Below, one piece after another: positions 19,701 to 33,199 of a stretch of DNA of 64,000 bases. Position numbers and translations under genes: made by a program. Under the pieces are notes generated by a model. The model made no database searches. It worked only from the letters and a program-made list of their open reading frames with translations, and was not told where the DNA came from. Source of the stretch: Emydura subglobosa. Lineage: Eukaryota; Chordata; Testudines; Chelidae. Position 1 is the stretch's first letter; every line of letters starts with the position of its first letter. The stretch is taken from positions 1,057,657-1,121,656 of the forward strand of contig ML679974.1 in the NCBI GenBank assembly GCA_007922225.1, written 5' to 3'.

Positions 19701-22700
19701 GAGCAGGGGGGAGGGAGATGTCGGCAGAATTTTACAGCATGTGTGGATTTTTTTGTTTGTTTGTTTGTTTGTTTTTTTACCATCTCTGACTCTTTTTAAG
19801 CGGGGGGGAAGGAAAGGAAGAGCAGCAGAAGGCATTTCCAAACTCTTCTGCACCTGAAGTGCTAATGTGGATTCCCTGATTTTCAATCCAAAACCAGATT
19901 CCTTTGGTCGCGGTACAGTAACTTACTGTTCATTGCTCTGGCATTCATTATTTTTTTTTGGATTTTTTTAAAAAACCATGGTGCATGTATTCCAATAGGC
20001 CATGCATTGCAAATATCTTCTGATTTTGGACTAGACTTTGCCTCTTATGCTTGGACTAGCTAATTGGACAGCAAAACGGCAAACTGCAGGGGTAGGATTA
20101 CTTAATGCTCTTGTAATGCTGTTTTGCTGTTCAGTTTCAGCTCTTTTGCATGAAAAGAATCTGCCCTGAAATAGCTTCTCACCCCATCATCCCAGTGTGG
20201 TAAGCGAGGAGGTGATCCCCAGTGGATCCCTCTGTGTAGAAGTCAGGATGCAGGCTGTGCAGTGAGTTTATTCCTCAAACAGCTTTATGCTTATTAGGTT
20301 TTTCGTTTTAAGAAAGGTTTCATTGTCTATACAACTAAATTGACATCACAGCAGATTTGCTTATTTGAGTGGCTTCTTCAGGAGGTCCTTAATAATTACA
20401 ATGCGGCGTTTAGCACACTGGAATTTTTATTCATCTGACAGGTTAATTCTATCATTGGGGCTTAAATTTTTTAAAAAAGGATTTCCCTACAAAATGCAAG
20501 ATCTGTTGAAGAGACAGTTCTGTAGTAAATGCTTGCTGGAAGCAAGCTGCTTTTTCATTCTTGTGAATAACTGTGATATTTTTTTTCAGGGTGTCTTATG
20601 TGAAGGGGAAATGTGGATTCTAGGGTGAAAAAAAGTTTACCTTCTACCTCAGTGTGATGAAGCATTTAGTTCTGTCTGGTTCCAGTGCAGGCCTTTTCTT
20701 TTTAATTTGAGGTTGGATTGTTTTTAGGGTCTGTCTGAAACTTAGCTAGTCAAAACAGCAGAAGTGGCTTTCCTAGTAGTAGAATATGTTTAGATGCTCT
20801 TTCAAGAAGGCTGATTCTTGGATTTAGACAAGAAGATCTTAACATGTCTTTCAAAAAGAGGGGGTGGGAGAGTCTTAGAGCTTAGTTCCTTTAGGCTGCG
20901 ATTTCATAAGATATTTAAGCACGTGCCCAATTTCAAGAAGTCCCCTTGGCCTCAGTACTTGGAGTTAGGCATATGCTTAAGAATAATGCTGAATGGGGTT
21001 CTAAAGGAACAATCAGTTATTTTGCAACTTCTTCTTCAGTTAATGCCAGTCCCTTATACAGGGTAGTTCAGCATTTCTTTTCTCTTGATTGCAGTATCTG
21101 GGCAAGAAACATTGCCCATGTTCTACAGAACCTTTATCATGACAGCAGGGGATTTTCTCATCCTTTCCCCTCCCCCTTTCAAACTTTCTTTGTCTCTGGG
21201 TGACAATTACTGTATTTAGGTAAGGAGGGAAGTCTTTCTCTCTCCTCCCCTCTCTGTATTGTAAATATTTTTACTCCTTTCTAACTCGTAACCCTAGAAA
21301 TGATGGCCAGGACTGAGGAACATTGCCTTGTATGGTTTAATCCTGGGTTTCTCCTAGTTGTATCACTCCTACTTTTTCTGCATGGAGAATAGTTTCCCTG
21401 TACTCTACTTCTATAAAGTTTTTATTACCATGTTTAAGAAACTTGGAACTTGCTTTGTAGCCTTCCCTCCATCCCCAACCTGCCTCAAATGGTGGAGCTG
21501 TCACTAAGTCAGAACTCTTTTTCCTTAGCTGGTCTCCATAGAGCTAGAGATGGGTCTAGCTGTGGCTTTTGCCCAACCAACATGGGTAATAGCAAAGAAG
21601 TTTGTGCAAATAACATTCTTGGATAATCTATTTGAAAAGTTTGTGTGCATGTGTTTGTGCCTAATTGGAGTTCTGAGGACATGACATATTCCATTGCATC
21701 CATAGATGGCAAAAAACCCCACAGTTATAACTATCAACCAAACGTTCCCCAGAAGTAGGAAGCTTGCAGCATTGGATATGTCCAGACACTGCTGCAGGGT
21801 GTCTGCACTGGAGAAGATATCACTTGCGCATCAGTAAAAGCCAATAGGATGAAGTGGAATTCAGTAGAAGGGCTATAGGGTTTAGGGGAGGATAACAAAT
21901 CTTGGGGAGAAACAGGAGCTTCTGTAGGAAAAGTGATGTGCTTTCCCAGAGAGAACAATTTCCTCACCTAGCATCCCGGTGCTGTACAAATAACAGTAGT
22001 TTTCTCAAATGAAAAATGCCAGCTGATATTGTTAAGGAGGAGCAAGCTGTATTTTCAATATTCACGTGAAAAATCACAGGGCTGTTAATGTTTTGTGTGT
22101 CCCTCAGGGATGATTAAATCAATAGCTAGAAGATATCCCTGGCATAACAGTTGTTGAGGCAATCAGTATTTTAATTAGAAACCCTTTCCTTCCAGTGATT
22201 TATAGCCTGAGGAATAAATTCTTTTTGGCTTTAACAATCTAATTTTAAAGAAGAGTAGTTGTCACTTGTGGGAGCGCTGTAATATTTTTTTATAACTGTC
22301 CACCTTGCAGCATCATTCATGTTGTGGATTGCTGTAGCACACTGTAGGGTATTGAATGGACACCAGCTCTGTAATACTCTGTATTTTTTAAATGGAGAAG
22401 GGAGTATTCATCCACTGTTCTATAACAGATCAGAAGGATCCATAACAGGTTTATAAATATAAATGTGGATTTTGTGGGGAGGAGGGGGACACATCACTTC
22501 TAATAGAAAACTAACCAAAAATGAAATGGACAAGCTCATCACTATCTTGCTGGACCTTGACTTTTAATGAAGCTGGCTGTGAGAACCGGGCCTGATGAGA
22601 TGTGGAATTGTTGCTGGTGGGTTGCATAGCTGATGAGCTAGGATCTCAAGTGTTATGGCAGCCCTTTAATAGCTTTCATTTGTGAGATGGTTTAAACTTT

Positions 22701-24575
22701 AATTCTTCAGGGGTGGGATCCCCTTTCATGTCTGTTATCCTTTCCATTGTCCCTTTTTAAAGACATGTAACATGGGCCATTTAACCAATATGAACATGAG
22801 TTTCCTTTGTCAAGGTGGGTAGAAGGTGGGTGGGATTCGGAAGTTGGGGATGTTGTTTCCACTGCATCACATTTCAGATCTGCTCTGGTTCTTGCTGATA
22901 TTCTCTACCTTTTTCCAGTCCCGCCCCATCCTCAGGTGATAGGGCTTTTTATCCCCTGAGGCTGGGGAGGGACTGGAAAAAATTAACATCAAGCTGCTGT
23001 CTAGTTGTACACGTTGTAGTATATCTTTCCCTTCACCTAGAGCTTGTGTTGTGGTTGAAATAGGAATTCTTGGGCCTAGGCAGTGCAGGAGGGGTGGGGA
23101 AAAAAGATAGTAAGTCAGAGATGCACTTAGGTGTGCCTCATACTCCTTATGCATATAAACCACCTCCTGTATACAAGCCTTAGGTCACCAGGAATGCGGC
23201 AGTCCTCCAAGCAGGACTGAATGGGAGCTCTGAGTTGGGTTACCCTGAGATGTTGAGATCATCTTGAAACTGCCCAAGTGTCCCCATTTAACTGTCATGC
23301 AAATATGAAAGCACTTCCTTCTTAAAGGAGGAGTCACAAGGCAGATAGATCCATACTCCTGCAGGGCTTGAAAAAATTAACTGATGCCTTTTAACAGGCT
23401 GTTACCAAGTTGAGGAGGAGGGTCCCCAGCCACATCCGAATGCACGGTTTTGGTGCCATGTCTTCTGCTGAGAACTTTCTCAAACAGCAGTAGCAGTATG
23501 AAATGGATGCGATTCTTGGGAGTTTCAGTGCTGTTCTTGGGTTCCCAGTGATATCTGAAACTGAAGATATCTTGGTCAGTTTCATTTTTGCTGCTGGACA
23601 AAGCTAGGAGCTGCAGCAGAGGCAATGAAGCTGGGAAGACAGTTGCAGACTTGGGAAGTCACTTCTGACTGTCTGGCTTAGTCTATTATTGAATCAACTC
23701 ATGCCCCCTCTGCTCTGCCAACTTTAACATAGTAGTATGAATGTCCTTATTTTACTGGGTGCTGAGTGGTCATTGCAGTGAAGTATCTGAAAAAGAGAAT
23801 GGGAGAAGTATTGAAATTATCGGTGGTCACTAAGTAAGGTTACCGCCCCCCTTCGCCATACAGTTCCTAGCTCTCCATGCCATGGCATTGTAACTTCCCA
23901 ACACACCTCATTCCTGCTCTAGCAACCAATGTAAGAGCTGATATTCAAAGCAGTCTGTGATGTTTTAGCTGAGTCTCAACCAGCTGCTGCATTTGCCTAC
24001 GTAATTGCGGCACTGTTTCTAGCTTAGCACTCTGTAAAGTGCTTTGGGGTTCCTGGAACATGGAAATTTTAATATCAAACCAGTTCTTATTCTATTGTAT
24101 CTCCAGCTCACGACTGGCTATGACATCTCCTGGAGGCACCTAGTGCTCACTGGATGGATGAACTTCATGACTATGGACTGAAGAGTGATCTCCTTGGTGG
24201 AGCATGAAAAGCAGCCCTATAGAGAACTGCATACCTACTCTATCCCGCTGGCGGTAAGACTCCAGTTGAGTGGCTGCCTGTATTGCATTGTCTGTGTAGC
24301 ATTAACAGTATGCAAGACACTTAACACAGGCCTTCAATTAATCTTTCTGTACTACTTCTTGGTTCCTCTGTTTATGAACTGGGTTTCCTTTTGCCTGCCA
24401 TGTGCTGAAGCCTTGATAGAGTTGGAAGGCTGAAGTCAGCCAGTTCCCGCTGGAACTGGGACGGACTGGAACATCTAACCACTTTCTATGGAGGCTCACT
24501 GTGAAGGAAATTCAGGGACCTAGCATCACTGGTTATTGATCCTGAAGAGTGACAAATCTGACTGTTACTGACTGG
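19701..24575. other. Non-coding, intron-like stretch with little repeat content
   Basis: About 4.9 kb with no recognised coding exon. A diverged palindromic MITE may lie at about 20890-21000 (ATTTAAGCACGTGCCC and GCATATGCTTAAG). A MIR/L2-type tail (CTGTAAAGTGCTTTGGGG) lies near 24030. The paucity of transposons next to the CpG island is compatible with a first intron. Confidence 0.4.
19748..19778. repeat. (TTTG)n microsatellite
   Basis: Five tandem TTTG units are flanked by T runs. Confidence 0.85.
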
Positions 24576-24599
24576 CTAGGGATTGTGCTTTGATGTGTT

Positions 24600-26120
24600 T
24601 GGCTGGAAGGTGCTACAGAAAAGCAGAGAATTATTATTTAGTGTTGTGGTAATGTCCAGAGGACCCACTGTGCCAGATGCCTTACAGACACAGAGGAAAG
24701 CATGATCAATTTGTAACACACCATTTGAAAGAGTGAATGCCTTTGCTCCTAAAGATATCTGTTTCACTGGTGGTTCCATTTGTCGTCCTTTTCCTGAAAA
24801 TGCATCAAATGTTGGCTTTAGATGATCCTGTTCCCATTTAGGGTGAGGATAGCATTGGAACTTCCCAGTCACTGTTACAGCCCTGCTCTCCAGTTCCACA
24901 TACCTATCCCGTATAAAGGATCTGGCCCCATACCTCATGAGGTCTGTGAAACTGAGAGGAATGCTGCTTGCACTAGGGAGCTGGCTTGGTGTACCAATCC
25001 TGTGCTGTTCCATTACAGTGGGGTACAGTGATACATCTCCCCAATCCAGCCTCCTGGGAACCTCAGTTGACATGATATGTTGTTGTATATTTTTTAGACC
25101 TGGGAAGGCGCAGCCTTCTTTATCAATGGGGACATTTAATTGCTTAGGAATTGTTACACGGACGTTCCATATGAATTCCGCAAGGCTGTTTTCTGTTGTT
25201 TAGGATTATATGCAGCGTTTGCATGTAACGGTGTAACTGAGGCAAGATTACTGTTTTAATCAGGCTAATCTTCCAAGGACCAGAGGAGAAGTAGTATAAT
25301 CTGGAGAGATGTCTCTTTATTTTAGTAATTAGAAAGGGATTGTTACCCTTGCACAAATCCTTTACATGTGAGAGGATTTTGACTCCAACATATCTGATAC
25401 TTTTTTTATATTGTGCCTGATTGAAAGGGGGAGTAGGAGAGCACTGTGGAATGATCAGCCTGACTTTGCTGAGCCTTTTCCCAGAGCTATTGGCAATGGT
25501 GTGAAAACCTAACGAATCCCTAAATGGAAAATATCCAATCAGATTTGCAGGGTCTGGTACAATTTTGAAAAATATCTTCTGTGCCAAGAGTCACCTTGTT
25601 TAAGTCCTGTCTAGTGTTGTCCCCTCCTCCACTGACTCAGCACAGAGCTCTACTGGGATGAAGAGTTGTCATGAGGGCAGCCTCAGTTGGTACCCACTTG
25701 CAATTCAGAGTGGCAAGTGTTGTTTCCATTTACTGTGAGAGCTGCTTTTGGTGAGGAATAGATCAATGTCTCCTAGATGAAACCACTCCAGCACTTTGAA
25801 CAGTTAGTTCCTCCTGGTTTGCTCGATGCTTTCTCTGGTCTCAATGAGAGCACCAATCCTGGCTGCCTCCCAGAAGCGTAAAAGCCAAGAGATGCATAAG
25901 TTGCATGATGCTGTTGTAGGGTTATTCTGTAATGAAGCCAGTCTGATCTGTGCTAATTAGCCAGGGTATTCAATAGCTACTGAAATGTCCACAATAAGGA
26001 GATGGAACAGTATGACTGACCACAGTTTTCTCAGGGGACTTCTCTGGCTTCAGAATGAATAGTTTAAGTGGCTTTGAGGACTTTCCCTTCTGGAAAGATG
26101 CATTGTACATCCGGAGCAGC
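24600..26120 (-). pseudogene. Decayed L1/Tx1-like LINE ORF2, minus strand
   Basis: The minus-strand frame at 25144-25587 reads RYVGVKI, VKDLCKGNNPFL, KIKRHLSRL and KISLIKTVILPQL, then MQTLHII. This follows the order of the region after the RT domain in L1/Tx1 elements (YLGI, KIK..L..W, GRI.LIK...LP). Further upstream on the minus strand (about 25700-25950), QTGFI and LFKVLEWFHLG match parts of the RT core. The frame at 24576-25073 plausibly continues as the diverged C-terminal region. The copy is broken by stops and frameshifts, and the boundaries are approximate. It is distinct from the CR1 family that dominates here. Confidence 0.6.
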
Positions 26121-27471
26121 CTTGTTGAGACAAGAATTTTTAAAATCCCACTCAGAAATGATCAGGGCTTTGACTCTTTTTAAAGGGACACTGACAACTT
26201 CAAAAATGAGTTTAAAGCAGTTCCAGGCCCTCCCCCTGCCAATTTCTGTGGTTATATGATCACATTTTCATACCTTAAAATTGCCCAAACTGCTTTTCTC
26301 TGTCTCCTTTTATTGTCAGAGTCCCACACAAACAGGAAAATGACTACATAAGGGAAACCATGAAAATGACTAGATGCGAAGTGCTGTCAAATGCACAAAC
26401 TAGATCTCCAGATAGAGACCTTCCCTCTTTTTCCTTCTCTTTTCCTTACTTTTTTTAGGTGTTGCTTGTAACACTGGTATAGTTGGTGTTTCTCTGTTTT
26501 TTGTTTGAAGTTGATGGCATGTCCCTTTAAAAATTCCCCCTATGATCGGTATCATCTTGTAACTCCAGCGGAGTCCAGTACTGGCTTCCTTCTTGGGGAG
26601 TTTAAGGAACTCACATAGGGTCAATTAGGAAGAGTCATCCTGCTTTCTCACTCGCAAGGTGTACTGTTCTTCATAGGAAGTTCTGATTGATTCAGGTTCT
26701 GATTAATGCTTTTGTTACCAGGTCTCTCTCCTTTCTAGTCTCTTTAATAGCTGATGTAATTGTGGGAGCCACATGGCCCTTTATCAGTGTGTGCCACTGA
26801 CCGACCAGTATTATTGCCTTGGGTCCCATCGTGCCCCCCCCTCCCTCCTCTCCCCAAATTTACAAGTGGAGTTTACTGTAGATAGGGTCCAATCCAAAGC
26901 TTACGGACATCAATAGGCTTTTGATCTGGCTCTTGGTACATATGAGTGAGTTATATGGAGTCCTGGCTGTGTCCTTTCCTTGTCAGGATCCTTAAGTGTC
27001 TAAATGGAATATTTGGTGTAGTAGTTAACCAGGGTGTCTCTTGCACTTTACCATGCTCTGTGAAATACTGTTCCAATGAAGGACTGTGTCTTCCATTTCC
27101 CAGTACAACTCAGGAGGTCTCTATGTTGTTGAATTAGTCCAAGAGAATTGATCCAACTGTTTTCAGGAATTAGGTGAGTGGTGTATCTTGGCAGGCCTGT
27201 GAATGCTCACTCTGAAGTCCTACCTACTTTGCTGAGGTGCAACATCTAGGGTCGCTAAGGCCGTGGCACAAAGCAATGTCAGGATGCTCCTAACGTTGCA
27301 TGTATCTGCCTGCCCACCTAGTTAGAGGGTAAATGAGGAAACTCTCTCACTTGGGTTTTGAACGCCTGGAACCTGAATTTGGTTCCTTATTTTAGGAATT
27401 CTTTTCCTTTTAACCAGTGCAGGTTGAATCTTCACTGTTAAAACATAGGTGGCATCTCTGTGGTCACAGAA
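26121..27471. other. Non-coding stretch, nothing recognised
   Basis: Part of this could belong to the 5' region of the LINE remnant on the minus strand, but no motif supports that. No gene was recognised. Confidence 0.35.
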
Positions 27472-27756
27472 GGTATGTCTGCACTTTGGTCATCGGTGAT
27501 TGCAGAGTGTGTAGACACACCCATGCTAGCTTTCATTTAGTTACCATGGTACTGAAGCAGTAAAGCTGGGCCAGCAGGTGTGTCAGTGAGGACTACACAA
27601 GCCCTCCGGAACCCCAGATAATTTCTCAGGCTGCTGGCCCATGCTGCTGTGGCTGTCCTGGTCCAGCACCTGAGCTAGCTGGACTGAAGTTGGCTTGGGT
27701 ATGTCTATGTGAGCTTCAGTCGCTCTATGATTGTGGTGTAGGCGATTAGGCATACC
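27472..27756. mobile_element. Probable Harbinger-type MITE
   Basis: The left end GGTATGTCTGCACTTTGG and the right end GTGTAGGCGATTAGGCATACC are imperfect inverted repeats of the GGNATGTCTACACT type. The internal phrases GTGTGTAGACACACCC and GGGTATGTCTATGTG suggest nested or rearranged copies. No clean 3-bp duplication was seen. Confidence 0.5.
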
Positions 27757-29678
27757 AAGAGAAGCAGCTGCATTGGCGAAAGGCCCTCTTTACCAGGTTG
27801 CACTAACTGAGACAGAGCTAAGCATAGTTCGTATTTTCAACAATGCAAAGCTAAGTGTTGTGAAGTGTTTGCTTTCCCTTAGGGCAGTGCAGCAATGCTG
27901 ATTACTGGTAGCTGACATGCCAAACCCAGATGGTATATGGAATAGCTCTTGCTGGTGCTACAACTTTGCCTTTTGTGTCTTCTTCTGATTCTGCTGGGTG
28001 TGGAATGTGAATTAGGAGGCTCAGATTTAAAACGCCAGCTAGAACTTCAGTAGCTGAGAATACTGGGCCAGGGAAGCTCAGAAGTACATGTAGATTCCCC
28101 ATCTCTGTCTCGTGAGAGAGCTCAGTGATGTTTCTCAAGGAGACGGTTTCTTGCTGGAATCTTCTTTCCCCCTCCTGTTCTGGTTGAAAACTCCTGAGAA
28201 TATTTCTGCCAAGATCTGCTCCAGTGGAACACTTGTCTTTTTGCTTGCCTAGCGGCCCTGCCAGTCTGGTAAACTCCTGCTTTGGCTCAGTTTAGCCAGT
28301 TGCACCCCATACTGAATTAGAGGAATGGAGTATGGGGTGTTACTGGGGTCTGTGAACTGTCCTCAAAGTTCACATGGGTTGAACTTCTCTTCTGTGGGTT
28401 TACAAGGCAACCAAGACAGAAGGCCACTTTCAGCTTCAGGCTAGGGGTGCTGGTCAGTCAGTTCACCCAGGGTTTTGCTTGTCCAATAGGCAATAAGTAG
28501 TGAAATGTAAGTTGTCTAGGAAAATCCTGTTGCCCAGCAGACCAGTCTAATTTGCTTTTCAGCAGCCCCCAAGGCTGTGAAGCTCACATTGCTGTTGCCC
28601 ACACTTAGTTTAGGGTGTCCATAGGAGGCTGTTTGTGAGTCCTTTAGTAGCAGATGTGCCAGTATTCCATTGGAAAGAGAAAAAATACCAGTTAGCTGCA
28701 TGACAAAAGTCATACGTGTTAGGAGATGCAAATCCAACTACAGGGATTTTACTGTCATGCAGACTTGCTCCTTTAATACTGCATGTCTGTGTTATAAAAT
28801 CTCATTGAGAAGAAGAAAAAGAACTAGGGCTGAAAGCTCTGAAGAGACTTAATGAACAGCAGCTGGATCAAGTCAGGACTCTTGTGCTTTATTTAAAACT
28901 GTATGTAAATGGTGGAGTGAAGGGAGCTGTCTAGTTGCTTCACTGTGAGTGTGATGTTCCTGCCTTTTCTTCTATGGATCCACAAATAATTAAAGCTGTA
29001 TATGTAAGAGGGAGAGAATCCTCTAGAGGTAACTGTGAGCTGTAAGGAATCCAATTTTAGTGATGCAATATGGCAGTTGCCAATTGCTCACATGCATTTC
29101 AGTGGACTTGCACTCCTTTTATAACGAAACTTCATTTCACAGCAATGGTTCCACTGTTCTAATCTCTGATGAATGCAGTGCTTAATATACACCATTCGGT
29201 GTTAAATGCTGCGTTCCATGGGGATTATCACGTCCTCCATCACCCCTCTTTGACATGTCTATACACAAGGTGTACTGCTTTAACTATAGTTAAATCCACT
29301 CCATGGAGCCGTTGCAGTTATATGGGTATAAAGGAGCTTATATTGGGTAAAGTTGTTTCCACATGAGATGGAATTGGTTTTTTTGTTTTGTTTTTTGTTT
29401 TGTTTTTTTTTTTAAATCAAAAATGACACATGAATGTTTCCTCCTTTCCCAGCCCTTCTCATCCTTTTGTGGCCCAACTTGATGCAAGGATTTAAAATCA
29501 CACTTAATGTATCCCTAGTCCGGGAATTAATGTGTCTAAGGTCAGATATCCTGAGCCATAAATAACTACATATATACTTTGTCATTACAGAGCTAGGATA
29601 CCAGCAATTAGAGAACATTTGTGTGTAGCACTGGTAGGTTGTGATATGTTAGACCTTAAATTTATGATGTTGTTGCAT
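27757..29678. other. Non-coding stretch, nothing confident
   Basis: A weak palindromic MITE-like segment lies at about 29249-29355 (TGACATGTCTATACACAAGG onward). A T/TG-rich low-complexity run lies at 29378-29413. No gene was recognised. Confidence 0.4.
29378..29413. repeat. T-rich (TTTTG)n low-complexity run
   Basis: T runs are interspersed with single G. Confidence 0.8.
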
Positions 29679-30112
29679 AGGAATTGCCATACGGGATGAG
29701 ACCCCCAGGTCCGTATTGTCTAATAGTGATCAGCACCGGCTGCTTCAGAGGAGGGTGTAACCCTGCAGTAGGCTGATGGAGTGGTTATCTGCTCAACAGA
29801 TTAATTTCCATCCTGGTCTGTAATAGTTAGAGATGGACTTAACAGCTGAAGCATGAGGTATCCTATCCCTTCCAGAATGTTTGTTACTAATTACGATAAT
29901 GCTAGATTTTCTTGATGTCCTTAGAAATGTTCAGTCCTGTTATGAATCATAAGTTCTTGGCTTTAATAGTGTCCTGTGGCAATGAGTTCCACAGTCTAAT
30001 TGCACATCATGTGAAAAAGTATTTCCTTTCATCTGTTTTGAATTTCCCATCTTTTAATTTAAGTGACTGTCCCCTTGTTCTTGTGTTATGTGACAGGGAG
30101 AAGTGTGCACAA
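29679..30112 (-). repeat. CR1-like LINE 3' UTR fragment, minus strand
   Basis: The phrases GGCAATGAGTTCCACAGTCT, AAAAAGTATTTCCTTTCATC and GTCCCCTTGTTCTTGTGTTA are characteristic of the antisense 3' region of a CR1 subfamily. No ORF2 coding part remains. The left end (ATAGGAATTGCCATACGGGA) corresponds to the 3' end of the element. Confidence 0.8.
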
Positions 30113-31200
30113 TAAAGCAAACACTTTATGGCTTCAATTTTCTGGTCTGCACACAGTTATACTGATTTAATTAAAAGTTGTGATATTTTTTTAAACCAAC
30201 ATAATAATAAATCAGTGCAACTTTGTATGTGGGTACTGTTAAATCAATGTAAAATTGATTTGTATCAGGTTTTCTTGTCTCTACAGTGATAATTAAAATG
30301 ATGTAAACCATAGTATGCTGATGTCTGTCCACACAGTGGTTTTCACTGGTTTAACTAATCTGATTAAATACACTGATGCAAGCTTGTGTGTAGACAGACT
30401 TGATGGAATGTGGAGACCTAAAATTTTGTAACTCATTAGTGATACCCGCGTAACTGTTTCTGCTGCTTGTGAATAATGTAGCCATTGCAACCAGGGTGGA
30501 TTGATTTTCAACCAAGGCATTTTAAATCATCATTTGAATCACCAGGTGGAAAGCCTTGATTTAAATAATCAGTTGTAACCAGCTTTTCCATTTGTACTTC
30601 AGTTATTTTCTAAAGAGAGATGCATTCTCATTGGTAGATATATAACCATTAAAACATGTTCATTTGCAACTAAATAGAGCCTTTATGCTATATTTGGTAC
30701 ATATTTGCTACAATATACATTTATTTAAGCAATTATATACCGGTAGCTTAATATTGTTAGTCTTAATGATTGTACATTTTTAGTATATTAGAAAATGGTG
30801 AGTGATATTACTTATTTACTAGATAATTAACTTTTTGCTCATGAGTTGTCAAGCTGCATTAGTATGGTAAATGAAATTTAATGAAATAAAAACAGCTTTT
30901 ATTTTTTTTATTTGTATTCAACAAAACAATTTTAAATACATTGGATACATAAACTTCTCTTATCAAAATATGTTTCAACTAAATTATAAGACGTTTAGGC
31001 CTTAACATATTTTGTATTCAATTCAGATTTCATCTTAAACAGATTTATTTTTAAAAAGAAAAACTCTTATTATTTTAAACTGGAATTATTTTATTATTTA
31101 AATACAAAAAAGTCTTATTTGGGGGGAGGGAGGGGGGGAATCATCAGTTTTTACCCTCCCTGGATGAGGATCTCAGCAGAAGAAGCCTCATCCGATTTAA
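30113..31200. other. AT-rich non-coding stretch with palindromic MITE relics
   Basis: Two degenerate palindromic MITE-like segments lie at about 30120-30290 and 30290-30420 (TGATGTCTGTCCACACAGTG and TGTGTGTAGACAGACTTGATG). From about 30540 to 31110 the sequence is strongly AT-rich. No gene was recognised. Confidence 0.4.
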
Positions 31201-31549
31201 GGCCATGTTTACACTACAAAGTTAAATCAACTTAAGTTACATCTATGATCATAAGCACTTTAATTACATGGGTTGTGCACATCCACACAACGCTCCTTGT
31301 GTCGGTGGAGCACATCCATAGTTGTTGCTCTTGCATCGACAGAGAGCACTGCATTGTGGGTAGCTATCCCATTGTGCAACTCGTCACCATCTGCAACTGG
31401 GAGCTCTGGGGATCGCAATGTATCATGGGGGTGTGCTCACCATCCCGTAATGCATTTCTTTCCATCCCATTATTCCATGGACTTCCAACTTCATTTTGCG
31501 CCTCTTTTCAACAGCCCTTGTAAACTGTACATCCGCCATCTCTGCCTGA

Positions 31550-32660
31550 CAGCATGGATCCTGAACTGCTGACCAATCCTGTGAGAAGCGTTATGAGCAC
31601 AACATGGCTGGTTCTGCTGTATTTCATGATCTGCACAATGGAGACTGATTCAGTGATGCCTGCCCTACTGTCTGCCATGGAAAAAAATAATTCAGGATTG
31701 CTACTGGCATTCATGAAGCAGCTGCACATGGTAGACCATTGGTACTGGGCTTGAATGGTGGAATCGCATCATGATGCATGTATGGGATGATGAGCAGTGG
31801 CTGCAGAACTTTCAGATGCGCAAATGCACCTTTCTGGAACTATGTGCAGAACTCACTCAGCGTTGCGGTGCAAGGACACCGGAATGAGAGCTGCCCTCTC
31901 TCTGGAAAAATGAGTGGGAATCGCTGTGTGGAAGCTGGCGACTCCACCCTGCTACTGGTCAGCTGCTAATCTCTTTGAAGTTGGAAAGCCCACCATGGGG
32001 GTTGCGGTGATGCAAGCGTGCAGGGCCATTAATCGCCTTCTGCTACAAAAGACTGTGACTCTTGGTAATGTTCAGGAAATAATTGATGGCTTTGAAGCAA
32101 TGAGATTCCCTAACGGGAGGAGAAAGTGTAATGCAGGGCAGGGAAGTGGCAGCATAAACTGTGGTGGGGGGATAGATGGAACACATTTCAATTTTGGCCC
32201 CAGACCATCTTGTGACAGAGTACATCAGCCGAAAGGGCTATTTCTCTGGGTCGTGCAGGCACTGGTTGATCACTGGCCCATTTTGCTGACATCAGTGCAG
32301 GGTGGTCAGTAAAGGTGCATGATGCATACATCTTTTGGAACACTGGAGTGTGTAGAAAGCTGCAAGCAGGGACTTTCTTTCCAGATGAGAAGATTCTAGT
32401 GGGGTATATGGAAATGCCCCCAGTGATCCGGAGGGACCCCGCCTACCCTTTACTTCCGTGGCTAATGAAGCCTTACCCTGGGAACCTGGACAGCAGCAAG
32501 GAGAGCTACAATAAAAGGCTCTGCAGGCGCTGAATGACTGTTGAATGTGCTTTTGGCAGATTAAAAGGCTGCTGGTGTTGTCTTTTTGGCTGTTTAGACC
32601 TCAGTGAGGAAATATTCCGATGGTCGTTGTGGCCTGCTATACTCTGAAGTGAAGGGGCAA
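31550..32660 (+). pseudogene. Harbinger (HARBI1-like) transposase, frameshifted
   Basis: The transposase of PIF-Harbinger elements cuts and rejoins DNA with a DDE-type active site. Recognisable blocks in order are MGIAVWKLATP (31914), GGIDGTH with the first catalytic aspartate at 32175-32177, KVHDAYIFWNTG at about 32315 (normally HDARIFRNS), DPAYPLLPWLMKPYPG with the second aspartate at 32435, and ECAFGRLKG with the catalytic glutamate at 32543. All three catalytic residues are still encoded, but in different reading frames and separated by stops. The N-terminal part from 31554 has several in-frame stops. Domain order and spacing match a roughly 350-residue family member. The protein normally needs the Myb-like partner encoded on the opposite strand. 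Confidence 0.9.
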
Positions 32661-33199
32661 ATGTTTCCCCAGGGCTGGAGCACTGAGGTTGATCAGCTGG
32701 CTGCTGATTTTGAGCAACTAGATACCAGAGCAATAGAGGGGCACAGCAGGTGGCTATTTGAATCAGGGAGGCTTTGAAGGAACATTTTGATAGACTCCCA
32801 TTAATGTGTCTTTGTATAATGCATTTGGCCAGGCAATGTTTACTGCTGCCTATAATGCTTGTTTCCTGAGTGTTAATTGTACTGAGCAAATACTCCTATC
32901 TGTGTTTGAATGTTAGCACTGACCAAGGCGTGTGTGACACAAATAAAGACTCATTTTATTTCAAAGACTCAAGTTTAATAACAGGCCAAAACACAAATGT
33001 TTGGTTAAACAGGGGACATGACAATGAGGAACAGTCTTTCAGTTAGGGCTCTCACAGTTGTGTGTAACTCCAGCTTTCATTGTGAAACCAGTCCCTAGGC
33101 GTGGAGTGCATGGGGTACTATGAGGGACTGGGAACACATGAGGAATGTGGTGGAGGAGTTTGGGGAAGGCATGGAATGGAGTTCTGTATTGGCTGCAGG

